Translations under genes and position numbers: made by a program
The notes under the pieces: model-generated
Told to the model about the DNA's origin: nothing
Databases searched by the model: none
The model's input: the letters and a program-made list of their open reading frames with translations, nothing else
Shown here: in pieces, positions 53,772-63,027 of the stretch
Position numbering within the stretch: the first letter of the stretch is position 1
Layout: each line of letters starts with the position of its first letter
Source: VAZQ01 sp963771845
GTDB lineage: Bacteria > Pseudomonadota > Alphaproteobacteria > Rhizobiales > Xanthobacteraceae
Direction of reading: 5' to 3'
DNA: 64,000 nucleotides
Assembly: GCA_963771845.1 (NCBI GenBank)
Contig: CAVYVC010000027.1
Location: forward strand, 62,001-126,000

Positions 53772-55226
53772 CTACTGGAGCAATTTGGAGCCAAAGAAGC
53801 GCGGCGAGAGGCCGCGCAGAAGCGCAAGCGATTCCTGCGTTGCAAAATCTTCCAAACGCAGCTGCGGATTTCGCGGACAAATACGTTCGAACATTGCGCG
53901 TGCGCTCGCATCGGCCGGCGGTGGAATGGTCGCGTCAATCAGCATCTTGGAGCCAAGCCGCTGCCAGAGCGCGGTCCCCGGTGCGCCGAGCTCCGGCAGG
54001 CTCGCATCCATCGCGTGGTTGTGTGTGCCGGGAATGATGACCACGTCCTCCTGAGGATTGACGCGCGTCGACAAGGCCCACAGCAGCTCTGAAGGATTGA
54101 AAATATCGACGTCGGCATCAACGGCGATCACGAGTTTCGGATGTTGATACTCGGACGCTAGCGCCGCCAGCAGGACATTTTTGGCTTCGCCGTAGGCGCG
54201 TGGCGTCATCTGCACGACCAGGCCGAAGATGCCGGGCAGCGCCATCACATTGTGGATATTTGGTCCGCCGCCGACATTCTTGAGCCGCCGGAAGATTGCG
54301 GCACTCATCGGGACCTTGTGAAAGACACAACCTTCCATTTCGGATCCGTTCTGAAGGTTCTTGAAGATTGCGTCGTGTCGCCGCGTCATGAATTTATATT
54401 CGACGATCGGATTCTTGCCGGTTCCGGTCACGTAATAGTCCTGGAACTCCGAGAACGGTCCCTCATCCTCGCGGTAATGAGGCGGAATGTGTCCTTCGAG
54501 GACGATCTCCGCGTCGGCGGGCACTTCGAGATCGACAGTCTCGCACTTCACCAGGCGGGCAGCCTCGCCAAGATATCCGCCGGCAATCTCGAATTCATCG
54601 ACACCATAGGCTGCGGTCGTAGCAGCGGCAGCATAATAGAGGGGGTGATGACCGATGAAGATGGCCACCGGCATTGGCTCGTTTCGTTCCTGATATTTGA
54701 GATAGTTCTTCCAGGTGTGCCGCGGATAGAGAAGAATGCCGGATTTATGCGCACCCTTGATCTGCAGGCGATGGAAGCTCACGTTGCGCTGGCCGCTGTC
54801 GGGGTCTCTGCTCACCACCAGACCGGAGCCGATCACCGGGCCTCCGTCGCGTTGTCCGGCCACATGGACCGGCAGCTCGGCAAGACTGAACTCCTCAGGT
54901 TTGAGCTTCACTTCCTTAACAGGCCCGTCGGTCACCCTGATTGGGGAGACGCAACGACCCATCCGGTCAGCTACGCACGGCACGAGTGCCTCTTCGCTTG
55001 TGCCAAAAGCAAGAGCCGCATGGCGCATATTCGCTGGCGCTTGGCCCAGTGAACGCCAGCCGTGCGGCAGGTTTTCGAAAAACAGCGCCTTTTCGCGACT
55101 CTGGTAGAGCAACGATCCCATCTCGGTCAGGGGATCCACCGGTTTGTCGATGCGGACGAGCTCGCCGGCCCCTTCCAGGTCGGTGATCCAGGTCCGCATG
55201 TCCTTCGGGCATATGTTTGAGGCCAT
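53772..55226 (-). CDS. UbiD-family decarboxylase, 484 aa
   Basis: Intact second UbiD family member: DMRTWITDLEGAGELVRIDK, FENLPHGWRSLGQ, SGLVVSRDPDSGQRNVSFHR, GILLYPRHTWKNYLKYQERN, IPPHYREDEGPFSEFQDYYV (conserved E and R for prenyl-FMN chemistry), NIHNVMALPGIFGLVVQMTP, AVDADVDIFNPSELLWALST. ATG 55226 follows ggagcccgcc. No UbiX prenyltransferase gene is in the window. It is convergent with the first UbiD. Confidence 0.9.
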   Translation of the reverse strand: MASNICPKDMRTWITDLEGAGELVRIDKPVDPLTEMGSLLYQSREKALFFENLPHGWRSLGQAPANMRHAALAFGTSEEALVPCVADRMGRCVSPIRVTDGPVKEVKLKPEEFSLAELPVHVAGQRDGGPVIGSGLVVSRDPDSGQRNVSFHRLQIKGAHKSGILLYPRHTWKNYLKYQERNEPMPVAIFIGHHPLYYAAAATTAAYGVDEFEIAGGYLGEAARLVKCETVDLEVPADAEIVLEGHIPPHYREDEGPFSEFQDYYVTGTGKNPIVEYKFMTRRHDAIFKNLQNGSEMEGCVFHKVPMSAAIFRRLKNVGGGPNIHNVMALPGIFGLVVQMTPRAYGEAKNVLLAALASEYQHPKLVIAVDADVDIFNPSELLWALSTRVNPQEDVVIIPGTHNHAMDASLPELGAPGTALWQRLGSKMLIDATIPPPADASARAMFERICPRNPQLRLEDFATQESLALLRGLSPRFFGSKLLQ

Positions 55227-55237
55227 GGCGGGCTCCA

Positions 55238-55369
55238 TCACCGCAGCGGCGTGTGCAGCTTGGGAAGCACCGGCCACTGGTCGATCCCGACGCTCCGTTG
55301 ATCCGAAATAATGGACCACAACAGGACGCCTGCGCCATGGTCGAGCCGGGCACGAGTGTGTGTGAGCAT
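55238..55369 (-). CDS. Possible small ORF or leader upstream of ubiD, 43 aa
   Basis: An ATG at 55369 sits behind a strong ribosome site (aaggagtgccc). The peptide MLTHTRARLDHGAGVLLWSI goes on ISDQRSVGIDQWPVLPKLHT and ends just upstream of the ubiD start, in an order expected for translational coupling. No family is known. It begins 60 bases after the Fnr box at 55429. Confidence 0.4.
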   Translation of the reverse strand: MLTHTRARLDHGAGVLLWSIISDQRSVGIDQWPVLPKLHTPLR

Positions 55370-55428
55370 GGGCACTCCTTGCTTGAGCCTTCGGAGATGT
55401 AGAAAATATTCGGTCCGAGTGTCGCGCC

Positions 55429-55442
55429 TTGATCTTTGTCAA
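55429..55442 (-). promoter_or_regulatory. Fnr/AadR-type box upstream of the second ubiD
   Basis: ttgatctttgtcaa matches nine of ten fixed positions. It lies between the end of the 891-aa gene (stop at 55471) and the small ORF plus ubiD. Confidence 0.6.
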
Positions 55443-55470
55443 TCTCTTCCGTGCTACGGGTTTGGCAAAG

Positions 55471-58146
55471 TCAGGGGCGCGACGGCACCTCGAACGGGAA
55501 ACGCGTGATCTCGACATTCATGGCATTGCCGTTGACGATGAGCTGAGTGCTCAGCGTGTATCGGCCTTGCGCCAGCTTGTCGCTGAGGTCGAGACGGCAG
55601 CTTGCGTCCGCGCCGACCGCAATTCGGCCTGCGAGCACGACGTGCCCTTCGTCATCGGTCACCATATAAGGGCATTCCGGCGCCGAGCGCTTGATCACGT
55701 CGGCGCCCAGCGATTGCAGCGGCTTGCGCACGATGTCGTGGCTGCGCGCATGCTTCTGCACCAGCTCGATATCGCCCAGGATCTTGATGGTTTCCCCGTC
55801 ACGCGCGATCCCGGTGATAAAACCACGGCGCGGGATCGCGTAGGCGTCATAGGAGCCGACGCCGAGCGGATAACTCAGATCGCGGAAAGCTTCGAGCGTC
55901 ACGCTGTCGGGCGACCACTGCTTGAGCTGATACGGTCCGTTGCTGACGAGGAAATGTCCGCGCTCCCTGTAGAATGCGGCAAGCGCCGCCCAGCGCCGGC
56001 GCGCCTCGTCTTTGCTGACCAGTTGATCGAGTTGTTGCGGGCGATATCCCTCGCGCGCGAAATCCTCGACCAAGCCAGCTAACCGCCTGTTCATGTCTTG
56101 CGAGCGCACCAGATCGAGCCATTCGACACCGCGGCGCGCCGCTTCGATCTGCGAGAACGCCGCCCATCCCCGTGAAACCGCTTCCTCCATCAGCACCAAC
56201 AGATGCCAGGGCAGCGTGGACCACGGCGGAGCGACGATGGCATCCTGTTCGGGGTCGAGAGCAGAGACCGAAGTATAGACATCAATCACAAACAATTCGC
56301 GGATGTATTCGAAATCTCCGAACCGGAACGATTTGGAAGTGGTGTCGCTACCGACCACCCGCACGCCCAGAAGCCGTGCGCGCATGACGGCGCTGGCAGC
56401 GGCAACCAGCGCATCCGCGGGAGCGTCCTCGTTGGTGCGTGCGCCGCCCCAGCGATAGGCGAACATGTACGAATAGAGAAGGTCCGCGGCATTCATGTGC
56501 GTGCCGTCATGGAAGGCCGAGGCGAGCACGCGGTAAGTCAGCTTCTGCCCCGCGATTTTTCCGCTCCTAACCGGTTGGAGCCGGCCGGTTCCAGGCTCGG
56601 GCAAGACCGCATCCGCCGGAATGCTCAGTTCGGCCTCGAGCGGTTGCGCAGGCGCGCGCCGCTGCACGACCGGCTCGGCGAGAATGCTCAGACTCACGAA
56701 GGTGTAGACCACCATCAGCGCCGTGAGCGGGATTTGCGAGCGCAGCACGGCTGAACGCGTGTCGAGCACCTCAAGTGCCTTACGGTGCGCGAGATAGACG
56801 GCTGCGACATGGCCGGTGAGGATGGCGGTCACCGCCGCGTACCAGGCAAACCGCGCATCGACGATGCCGATATCGACGCGATAGGACGCGGTCCCAAACA
56901 GGTTCCAGCCGAATCCGAACGGATCGGATATGAGCGGGATGATGTATTGGCCCTGGATGAGGAGAAATGTGAGGTAATGCGCGAGGTGATAGCCGATCGC
57001 TATCGGCACGAGGGTTAAGGCAAAGTGCCGTGCGAGCACGAGCGGAGATAGTGCTGCGCCCGCGGCGGCGCTCATAACCGTGCTGATCGCGAGATAGCTG
57101 CCGAGGAATATGAGCCAGAACGCCAGCAGCCCCGCGGTGCGCACCGCCATCAATTTGAAATCGCCGAAAGCGGAAAGGTGAGCGGCGAGCGCGCTCTCCA
57201 GCTGTCCCCATTCCGGGGTTGTCAACGCGCCATCGTAGAGCACGCTTGCAAGGAGTAGCAGCACGAAGGCCATCATCGAGGTGGTGACCGCGCTGCTGTC
57301 GAGCAGGCCTGCGCCGAACGGTCGCAACAATAGCCGCGGCCGCGGCCCGGTTCGTATTTCAAACGGCGCGAAACGGGCGAAGGTACCGAAAAGCAATGTG
57401 AAGACCTCGCCATGCGCCAGCCAGGGCTCGCGGCCGAACAAAAACATGCCGGCGAAGGTCAGGGCGGAATAGGCGACTGCCAAGGATGCAATGAATTGCG
57501 GAACGGCGGGATTTGGATAGACCAGTTCGGTCCAGGACAACGCCAGGAGGAAGACGAATGCCGGCCACGTCCCCAGTGCCGCCGGATAAGGCAGCAGGCA
57601 GAGATGAGCTCTGCCGGTGATCGGGCGCGTGATGGCTGCAAGCAATTCAAACAGCGTTCGCCACGGATTGACCACAAGCCACAGGTTGCCGACGAACGCC
57701 GAAACATATGCGACGCCTACCCAGCCGATGATCCAGACCATGGTCGGCGCGATGTTCTTGTAAGGGTTCTGGTCGCCCGCGAATCCGGCGGCGATGGTGA
57801 CGACAAAGGCTGCCAGCACTAGAAGCTTGAGCGCCCATGCCAGGGCGGGACTGGCGACGAGCCGCCCAAGGCGCGTGGCGAGCAGGTCGATACCGGCATG
57901 CCCGCGCGACGAGGGTGCCTCGCGCACGAACAGTCCGACAATGATAAACGTCACGACGACCGCTGCGGCCGTCCCGAACAGATAGAAGGAAAGGGGGATC
58001 GGAAGATCGTAGCGTTGCCCGAAGCCGTGCGCGGCGGCCGGCGTTGCTGCGTGACAAGCGATCGCTGCCCCAGCCGCGAGCGCCCGCACTACCGCTGCGG
58101 CATGCAAGCGATCAGGCGCCTTACGGGTAGACCTCGATGGTGACAA
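55471..58146 (-). CDS. Polytopic membrane protein fused to a solute-binding-like domain, 891 aa
   Basis: A signal or first helix (AAVVRALAAGAAIACHAATP) is followed by about ten membrane helices up to residue about 490. Several carry histidines: PIAIGYHLAHYLTFLLIQGQ and TGHVAAVYLAHRK. This N-terminal half resembles the membrane proteins annotated as fenitrothion-hydrolase-like. From about residue 520 to 800 the sequence is soluble and resembles family 5 solute-binding proteins (FHDGTHMNAADLLYSYMFAY, FLVSNGPYQLKQWSPDSVTL, RDLSYPLGVGSYDAY). A small beta-rich tail ends the protein. It overlaps the cupredoxin gene by 26 bases. Function unknown. Confidence 0.85.
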   Translation of the reverse strand: MSPSRSTRKAPDRLHAAAVVRALAAGAAIACHAATPAAAHGFGQRYDLPIPLSFYLFGTAAAVVVTFIIVGLFVREAPSSRGHAGIDLLATRLGRLVASPALAWALKLLVLAAFVVTIAAGFAGDQNPYKNIAPTMVWIIGWVGVAYVSAFVGNLWLVVNPWRTLFELLAAITRPITGRAHLCLLPYPAALGTWPAFVFLLALSWTELVYPNPAVPQFIASLAVAYSALTFAGMFLFGREPWLAHGEVFTLLFGTFARFAPFEIRTGPRPRLLLRPFGAGLLDSSAVTTSMMAFVLLLLASVLYDGALTTPEWGQLESALAAHLSAFGDFKLMAVRTAGLLAFWLIFLGSYLAISTVMSAAAGAALSPLVLARHFALTLVPIAIGYHLAHYLTFLLIQGQYIIPLISDPFGFGWNLFGTASYRVDIGIVDARFAWYAAVTAILTGHVAAVYLAHRKALEVLDTRSAVLRSQIPLTALMVVYTFVSLSILAEPVVQRRAPAQPLEAELSIPADAVLPEPGTGRLQPVRSGKIAGQKLTYRVLASAFHDGTHMNAADLLYSYMFAYRWGGARTNEDAPADALVAAASAVMRARLLGVRVVGSDTTSKSFRFGDFEYIRELFVIDVYTSVSALDPEQDAIVAPPWSTLPWHLLVLMEEAVSRGWAAFSQIEAARRGVEWLDLVRSQDMNRRLAGLVEDFAREGYRPQQLDQLVSKDEARRRWAALAAFYRERGHFLVSNGPYQLKQWSPDSVTLEAFRDLSYPLGVGSYDAYAIPRRGFITGIARDGETIKILGDIELVQKHARSHDIVRKPLQSLGADVIKRSAPECPYMVTDDEGHVVLAGRIAVGADASCRLDLSDKLAQGRYTLSTQLIVNGNAMNVEITRFPFEVPSRP

Positions 58147-58492
58147 GAACGTCCCCGTGCTCGTGCCCGCCGGATGGCAGCTTGGCGAGGTGGGGTTCCA
58201 CCATGAACCGGCCCGTGGCGCGGGCCGTGAACATCATTTCGGTTGTAGCGCCGGGCGTAATCTGTTTCTCAATGTCGTAGCCATGGAGATGAATCGTCAT
58301 TGGACGATCGCTGCTCCATTCGAGCTTCACGACGTCGTTTTGCTTGACGCGGATGAGCCGCATGTTTTCCGGGACGTGGCCGTTCTCGACCCGCAACGCG
58401 TAGGTGACCTCGGCCGCACGCGCGGTTGAAACTTGCATGACACCGCTTAATGCGAGGATCAGGACGCAAAACGCAAGCGTTTGCGCGCGCAT
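58121..58492 (-). CDS. Cupredoxin-like periplasmic protein, 123 aa
   Basis: A signal peptide (MRAQTLAFCVLILALSGVMQ, cleavage after ARAA) precedes a beta-sandwich domain with MTIHLHGYDIEKQITPGATT and a C-terminal GGHEHGDVLVTIEVYP. The HLHGYD loop is typical for cupredoxin-like domains, but the usual Cys ligand of blue copper proteins is absent; only histidines and methionines could bind copper. It stands between two unknown genes of the same operon, and its start is next to the preceding stop (TGAATG). Confidence 0.75.
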   Translation of the reverse strand: MRAQTLAFCVLILALSGVMQVSTARAAEVTYALRVENGHVPENMRLIRVKQNDVVKLEWSSDRPMTIHLHGYDIEKQITPGATTEMMFTARATGRFMVEPHLAKLPSGGHEHGDVLVTIEVYP

Positions 58493-59611
58493 TCATGGAC
58501 TCCAATTGGCCGGAAGGTCGGAGATGCGGTTGAGCATCCACCCCGCCTCGTACGGGGCCGGAAGGAGCGCGGGATCGCCGACAGCAAATCCCATGAATTG
58601 TCCAAAACCATCGGTCATGCCCCCGACCGGATTCCAGGCGGCGACCGGTTTGTCGCCGATACCGAGCGCGAGCCAGCCGTTCCAGGGAAAGTCCTTGAGC
58701 TTCACGGTGCGAATGAACATGGGCGATGCCAACCCGGTTATTGCATCGTATCCGATGTTCTCGATTCCGGCCGAGAACTCCACGTTGACGTATTCTCGTT
58801 TAAGCGTGTAGCCGATCATCGTTGTTTGGCAGCCCGCGGTGAGCGCCCCCACGAGGTCGCGTTCGAGATTGATCCGCTCGGCCAAGCCGACGAAATCACC
58901 TGCCTCGAGGCGCCGCACCATGGAGGCGATGCGCCGTTTGTCCGCGGGATCGATCGTTTCGCCCAGAAGGCGCATGGCATTGAACCAGCCGGTTTTCAGC
59001 CAGGGCGGACCAAGCCGGCCGTTGACGGAGAACATTTCTGCGGCGAGTGACTGCGCCGCATCGACTTCCACGATCTCGGCATCCCAATCGTTCTCGGACC
59101 ACTGCGGATGGTTTTGCGCGAAGCTCCCGCTTGCCTTGATCTTGGGCTGAGGCAGCGCCGCACCGTCTGCGGAAAGGCGCGCCTTGGCTGCGGCTGCGAG
59201 ATCGAAATGATGGAGATAATCGCCATGCAACGGCGTCACCGGATAAGGATGCAGGATGAAGCCCTGTTGCGAGCCGAGCTCGCGCACGACGGCCTTGACG
59301 ATATCGCAGCTCGAACTCTGCGCGGTCAGCAACGATGAACTCGGATTGACGCGCAGCAGGACGAAAGCGCCCAGCGACTCGATTGCTGCGACATTTTCAA
59401 CCGGCGTGCCCGCGAAGCTCAGGCCCTCGCCGATAAAAGCCTGGATCCCGGCTTTGCGCAGCTCATCGGCGGCTTGCGCGGGCGCGATCGTCTTGATCGC
59501 GATCTCGTGCGGATAAAACGACGGGTAGACCGGCAGCTCATGGCCGCCCCGTGCTGCGCTCGCCATGATCGCGGCCGCGACAAGAAGGATGAATGCAGCC
59601 TTGCGCATCAT
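58493..59611 (-). CDS. Secreted protein of unknown function, 372 aa
   Basis: A signal peptide (MMRKAAFILLVAAAIMASAA, cleavage near RGG) is followed by a domain of about 350 residues without a recognised motif (ELPVYPSFYPHEIAIKTIAP, GYTLKREYVNVEFSAGIENI, DKPVAAWNPVGGMTDGFGQF). It contains two isolated cysteines (SSCD and AGCQ). Its ATG overlaps the livF stop by four bases, so it is translated with the transporter. Role unknown; perhaps a periplasmic accessory of the same system. Confidence 0.75.
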   Translation of the reverse strand: MMRKAAFILLVAAAIMASAARGGHELPVYPSFYPHEIAIKTIAPAQAADELRKAGIQAFIGEGLSFAGTPVENVAAIESLGAFVLLRVNPSSSLLTAQSSSCDIVKAVVRELGSQQGFILHPYPVTPLHGDYLHHFDLAAAAKARLSADGAALPQPKIKASGSFAQNHPQWSENDWDAEIVEVDAAQSLAAEMFSVNGRLGPPWLKTGWFNAMRLLGETIDPADKRRIASMVRRLEAGDFVGLAERINLERDLVGALTAGCQTTMIGYTLKREYVNVEFSAGIENIGYDAITGLASPMFIRTVKLKDFPWNGWLALGIGDKPVAAWNPVGGMTDGFGQFMGFAVGDPALLPAPYEAGWMLNRISDLPANWSP

Positions 59612-60330
59612 CCCCGCAGCGTGCGCATGACGGCCTCGTTCGCAAGCGCTTCCTTTGGGGTGCCCTGAAAAATGATCTCTCCGCGATCGATCACATAAAT
59701 CCGATCCGCAATTGCCGCGGCGCTGGTGAGATTCGATTCCGCGAGTAGAAGCGAAATGCCGAAACCCTTGATCATCATGACGGCGTCGCGGAACCGCTTC
59801 ACCACGACCGGAGCGAGGCCTTCGAAAGCCTCATCCAGGATCATCAGGGATGGCGCAAGCGCCATGGCGCGCGCAATCGACACCATTTTTTTCTGCCCGC
59901 CGCTGAGATTGAGGCCGGGCCGGTCCAGGAATTTTTCCACTTCCGGAAAGACGCTCAACGCCCGGGCCTGGGCGTCGCCGTCTGCTGCGCCGCGCCTCTT
60001 CTGCGAGAGCCAGCGGCTGATCATGAGATTCTCCGCCACCGTCAGCTCGGGAAATATGCCGGAATTCTCCGGCGCATATCCGATCCCGCAGCGGGCGCGC
60101 CGGTGCGGCGGCAACCGACTGATGTCGTGGCCGCGGTAGACGATCTTGCCCGATCGCGTGGGAATGAGTCCGATGATGCTCTCGATAATGGTGGTGCGGC
60201 CAGCCCCGTTGCGTCCGACCAGCGAAACGACCTCGTTCTCCGAGACGGTTAGCGAGACGTCGCGCAGGATGTGCGCGGGGCCGCGAAACGTATTGATGTC
60301 TATGACCTCAAGCAGCACGTTCGTTTCCAA
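59608..60330 (-). CDS. livF: Branched-chain-type ABC transporter ATPase LivF, 240 aa
   Basis: LivF-type: Walker A GRNGAGRTTIIESI (the usual K is R: GAGRTT), GYAPENSGIFPELTVAENLM, signature LSGGQKKMVSIARAM, Walker B MILDEAFEGLAP. The Walker A lysine is replaced by arginine in the sequence as given, which would weaken ATP hydrolysis; a sequencing error is an alternative. Part of the second liv operon. Confidence 0.88.
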   Translation of the reverse strand: METNVLLEVIDINTFRGPAHILRDVSLTVSENEVVSLVGRNGAGRTTIIESIIGLIPTRSGKIVYRGHDISRLPPHRRARCGIGYAPENSGIFPELTVAENLMISRWLSQKRRGAADGDAQARALSVFPEVEKFLDRPGLNLSGGQKKMVSIARAMALAPSLMILDEAFEGLAPVVVKRFRDAVMMIKGFGISLLLAESNLTSAAAIADRIYVIDRGEIIFQGTPKEALANEAVMRTLRG

Positions 60331-60333
60331 TCG

Positions 60334-61089
60334 TCAGGCCGAGAGCGGCGCACCGAGAAGAATGCTGGTCACCTCGTTGTTCGCTCTGATCTCCTCCGGA
60401 GTTCCGTCCGCGAGAAACCGTCCCTCATGCATCATCACGATGCGATCCGAGTAACGGAATACCACGTCCATATCGTGCTCGATGACGACCGCGGTCACGG
60501 TTCCGTCGCGCACCACCGAGGAGACGGTGTCCATGATCTGGGTCTTGTCACGCGTGCTCACGCCGCTTGTGGGCTCATCGAGAAACAGTAGCTTCGGGCG
60601 CAGAGCGTAGGCCACAGCGACATCGAGCAGCTTGCGTTCGCCTTGCGCCAGCCCCCCCGCCAGCACATTGCTCTTCCCGCCAAGTCCGAACTGACCAAGC
60701 ACGTCGAGCGCCTCGCTGCGAACGTCCTGATCGTGGTCCGCAAGAGAGCCCATCTTCACCGCCTTGCCTTCGCGCGAGAAGATCGCGAGTGCCACATTGT
60801 CGAAAACCGTGAGCCCGTCGAACAGGTTGACGATCTGGAAACTGCGCGCGATCCCGGCCTTGATCCGCTCGTGAACGCCGGTCGTAGTAATGTCCTTGTC
60901 CTCGAACAGAATGCGGCCGCTGTCAGGGGTGAGCTGGGCACTGATGAGGTTGACAAGCGAAGTCTTGCCGGCACCGTTGGAGCCGACCAGCGAGAGAAAT
61001 TCCCCCTTGTTCACGACGAAGTTCACGCCATCGCAGGCGCGGGTATCCCCGAACCTTTTGCTTAGATCGATAGTCTGGAGAAGGATCAC
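60334..61089 (-). CDS. livG: Branched-chain-type ABC transporter ATPase LivG, 251 aa
   Basis: Walker A GSNGAGKTSLVNLI, LivG-type IARSFQIVNLFDGLTVFDNV, signature region LAGGLAQGERKLLDVAVAY, Walker B LFLDEPTSGV. It overlaps the livM gene by four bases. Confidence 0.9.
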   Translation of the reverse strand: MILLQTIDLSKRFGDTRACDGVNFVVNKGEFLSLVGSNGAGKTSLVNLISAQLTPDSGRILFEDKDITTTGVHERIKAGIARSFQIVNLFDGLTVFDNVALAIFSREGKAVKMGSLADHDQDVRSEALDVLGQFGLGGKSNVLAGGLAQGERKLLDVAVAYALRPKLLFLDEPTSGVSTRDKTQIMDTVSSVVRDGTVTAVVIEHDMDVVFRYSDRIVMMHEGRFLADGTPEEIRANNEVTSILLGAPLSA

Positions 61090-62097
61090 GCCGCGCCCTC
61101 CTTCGACCTCGATTTGCTGACCAGCAAGGAGAGGGCGCCCACGATTCCAGTCGGCAGAATCAGGACCAGCAGAACGAGAACGACGCCGAGGAGAAGCTGC
61201 CAGTACTCGGTCGTGGCGATGGCGTAAGTCTTGAGATAGGTAAAGACTATTCCCCCCACGATCGGACCCGTGAAGTTACGGAAACCGCCGAGCAGCGCGC
61301 TGAACACGATTTCGCCCGAGAACGGCCAATAGAGAATCTCGGGGGTGGTGAGTCCATTAAGCGGCACCCAAAGGATGCCTGCCAGACCGGTGAACGTTCC
61401 GGAAATCAGGAAAGACAGCCAGCGGAAGCGGCGAATGCGCAATCCCAGAAAGCGCGCGCGGATCTCATTGTCGCGAATGGCCTGCAGGGCTTTGCCGAAC
61501 GGGGAATGCACCACCAACCAAATGATGGCGACTGAGATCGCGAATACTGCGAGCACATAATAGTAATATGAGTGGACGAACCGTTGGTACGAGCCCGCTC
61601 CCGTGAAGGTGAGCGTCCCCGCGAGCAGGGTCGGGCGCGCGACGCGCAGACCATCACTGCCTCCTGTCACCCAGAAGAACTTGAATGCAAGGCTGTAGAG
61701 CACCTGTGAGAGCGCGAGCGTGAGAATGCCGAAGAAAATCCTTGTATGGCGCACGCAGACATAACCGAACAGCGCGGAGCCAATGGCCGCAATCGGCAGT
61801 CCGATCAGCAGATAGAGCTCCATGGAGTGAATGCCGGCATCGCGCAGCAGAAATGCAACGCTATAGGCGCCGATCCCGAAAAAAGCGGAATGCCCGAACG
61901 ACAACAGGCCGGTGTAACCAAGCAGAATGTTGAAACCGAGCACGGCGATCGCCGCGATCAAGCCGTAAGTCAGGAGTTGAGTCTGATAGAGACCGATATA
62001 ATTCGGCAGAAGCGCCAGTGCGGCCAGCACGAGGACCGCCGCCGCACCCAACAGCAGCTTCGGACGGTACGAGACGAGAACTCACGTCGGCTTTCAT
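61086..62097 (-). CDS. livM: Branched-chain-type ABC transporter permease LivM, probable frameshift in the N-terminal codons
   Basis: Membrane permease: LNYTGLLSFGHSAFFGIGAY-like motif (LLGYTGLLSFGHSAFFGIGA) and about nine helices, IRDNEIRARFLGLRIRRFRW in the coupling loop. The long frame starts only at a TTG at 62051. The ATG at 62097 overlaps the livH stop (TGATG) and gives MKADVSSR, which joins the long frame (SYRPKLLLGAAAVLVLAALA) if one base is removed near 62070-62078. This indicates the true start is 62097 with an indel behind it. Confidence 0.85.
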
Positions 62098-62975
62098 CAG
62101 GTGCTTCCGAACAGGCCTGTTGGTTTAACCAGCAACACCAGGGCCGCGATCAGATAGAGCACCGCGAGCTCGATTTCAGGAAAAAATTGAATGCCGGCGG
62201 TGCGCACAAAGCTCACGATGAGCGCGCCGACGAGCGCCCCCTGCAGGCTGCCCAAGCCGCCGATCACCACGACCACGAAGGCGAGGATGAGGGCATCGAT
62301 GCCCATCCCCAGCACAGCGGCCTGGGTGGGAACGATGATCGCGCCGCCGAGGCCGGCCATGAAGCAGCCGATCGCGAATGCCGAGACGTAGACCAGTCCC
62401 ACATTGAGGCCGAGCGCCGAGGCCATGCGCCGGTCCTGTGAGGTCGCCCGCAGCAGCACGCCGAACTTCGTGCGATAGATCACGATCCAAAGCAGCAGCG
62501 CGGCGGCAATTCCGACCCCGATAACAACCAGGTTATAGGCGGGGTAAACGATCCCACCCACGCGGATGATGGGCAGTGCGTCCATGATCGGATCGGCAGA
62601 CAGCGGCAGGCCACCCCAAAGGAAACGAATAACGTCCTCCAGGATCAGAAGAAGGCCGAAGGTGACGAGAAGCTGATATTCCTCGGCACGCCGGTAGAAC
62701 GGCCGCAACAGCAGCGGCTCGACGATGATACCGAGGAGTGCAACGGCGGCGGCTCCAAGCGGGATAACCAAAAAAGTCCATCCGGCGGGAACGCCGGCCG
62801 CAATTGCCCGCCCCACGAGCCAGGCCGTTGCGAAAGCGCCGACGGCATAGAATGTCCCGTGCGCCATGTTGACGATGCGCATCACGCCGAAGATGAGACT
62901 GAGCCCGGCGGCGATAAGGAAGAGAACCGAGGCATAAAACAGCGAATTGAGTATCTGGATGATCAGTATGGACAC
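62097..62975 (-). CDS. livH: Branched-chain-type ABC transporter permease LivH, 292 aa
   Basis: LivH motif GLSLIFGVMRIVNMAHGTFY at about residue 24, eight helices, and GGLGSLQGALVGALIVSFVR near the C-terminus. It is separated from livK by 392 bases with a palindromic repeat and a terminator. Confidence 0.92.
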   Translation of the reverse strand: MSILIIQILNSLFYASVLFLIAAGLSLIFGVMRIVNMAHGTFYAVGAFATAWLVGRAIAAGVPAGWTFLVIPLGAAAVALLGIIVEPLLLRPFYRRAEEYQLLVTFGLLLILEDVIRFLWGGLPLSADPIMDALPIIRVGGIVYPAYNLVVIGVGIAAALLLWIVIYRTKFGVLLRATSQDRRMASALGLNVGLVYVSAFAIGCFMAGLGGAIIVPTQAAVLGMGIDALILAFVVVVIGGLGSLQGALVGALIVSFVRTAGIQFFPEIELAVLYLIAALVLLVKPTGLFGST

Positions 62976-63027
62976 GGGTTTTCTCGCGTCTTTTAGATCG
63001 TGTTTCGCTGAGATCGAGCCAGCAGGT

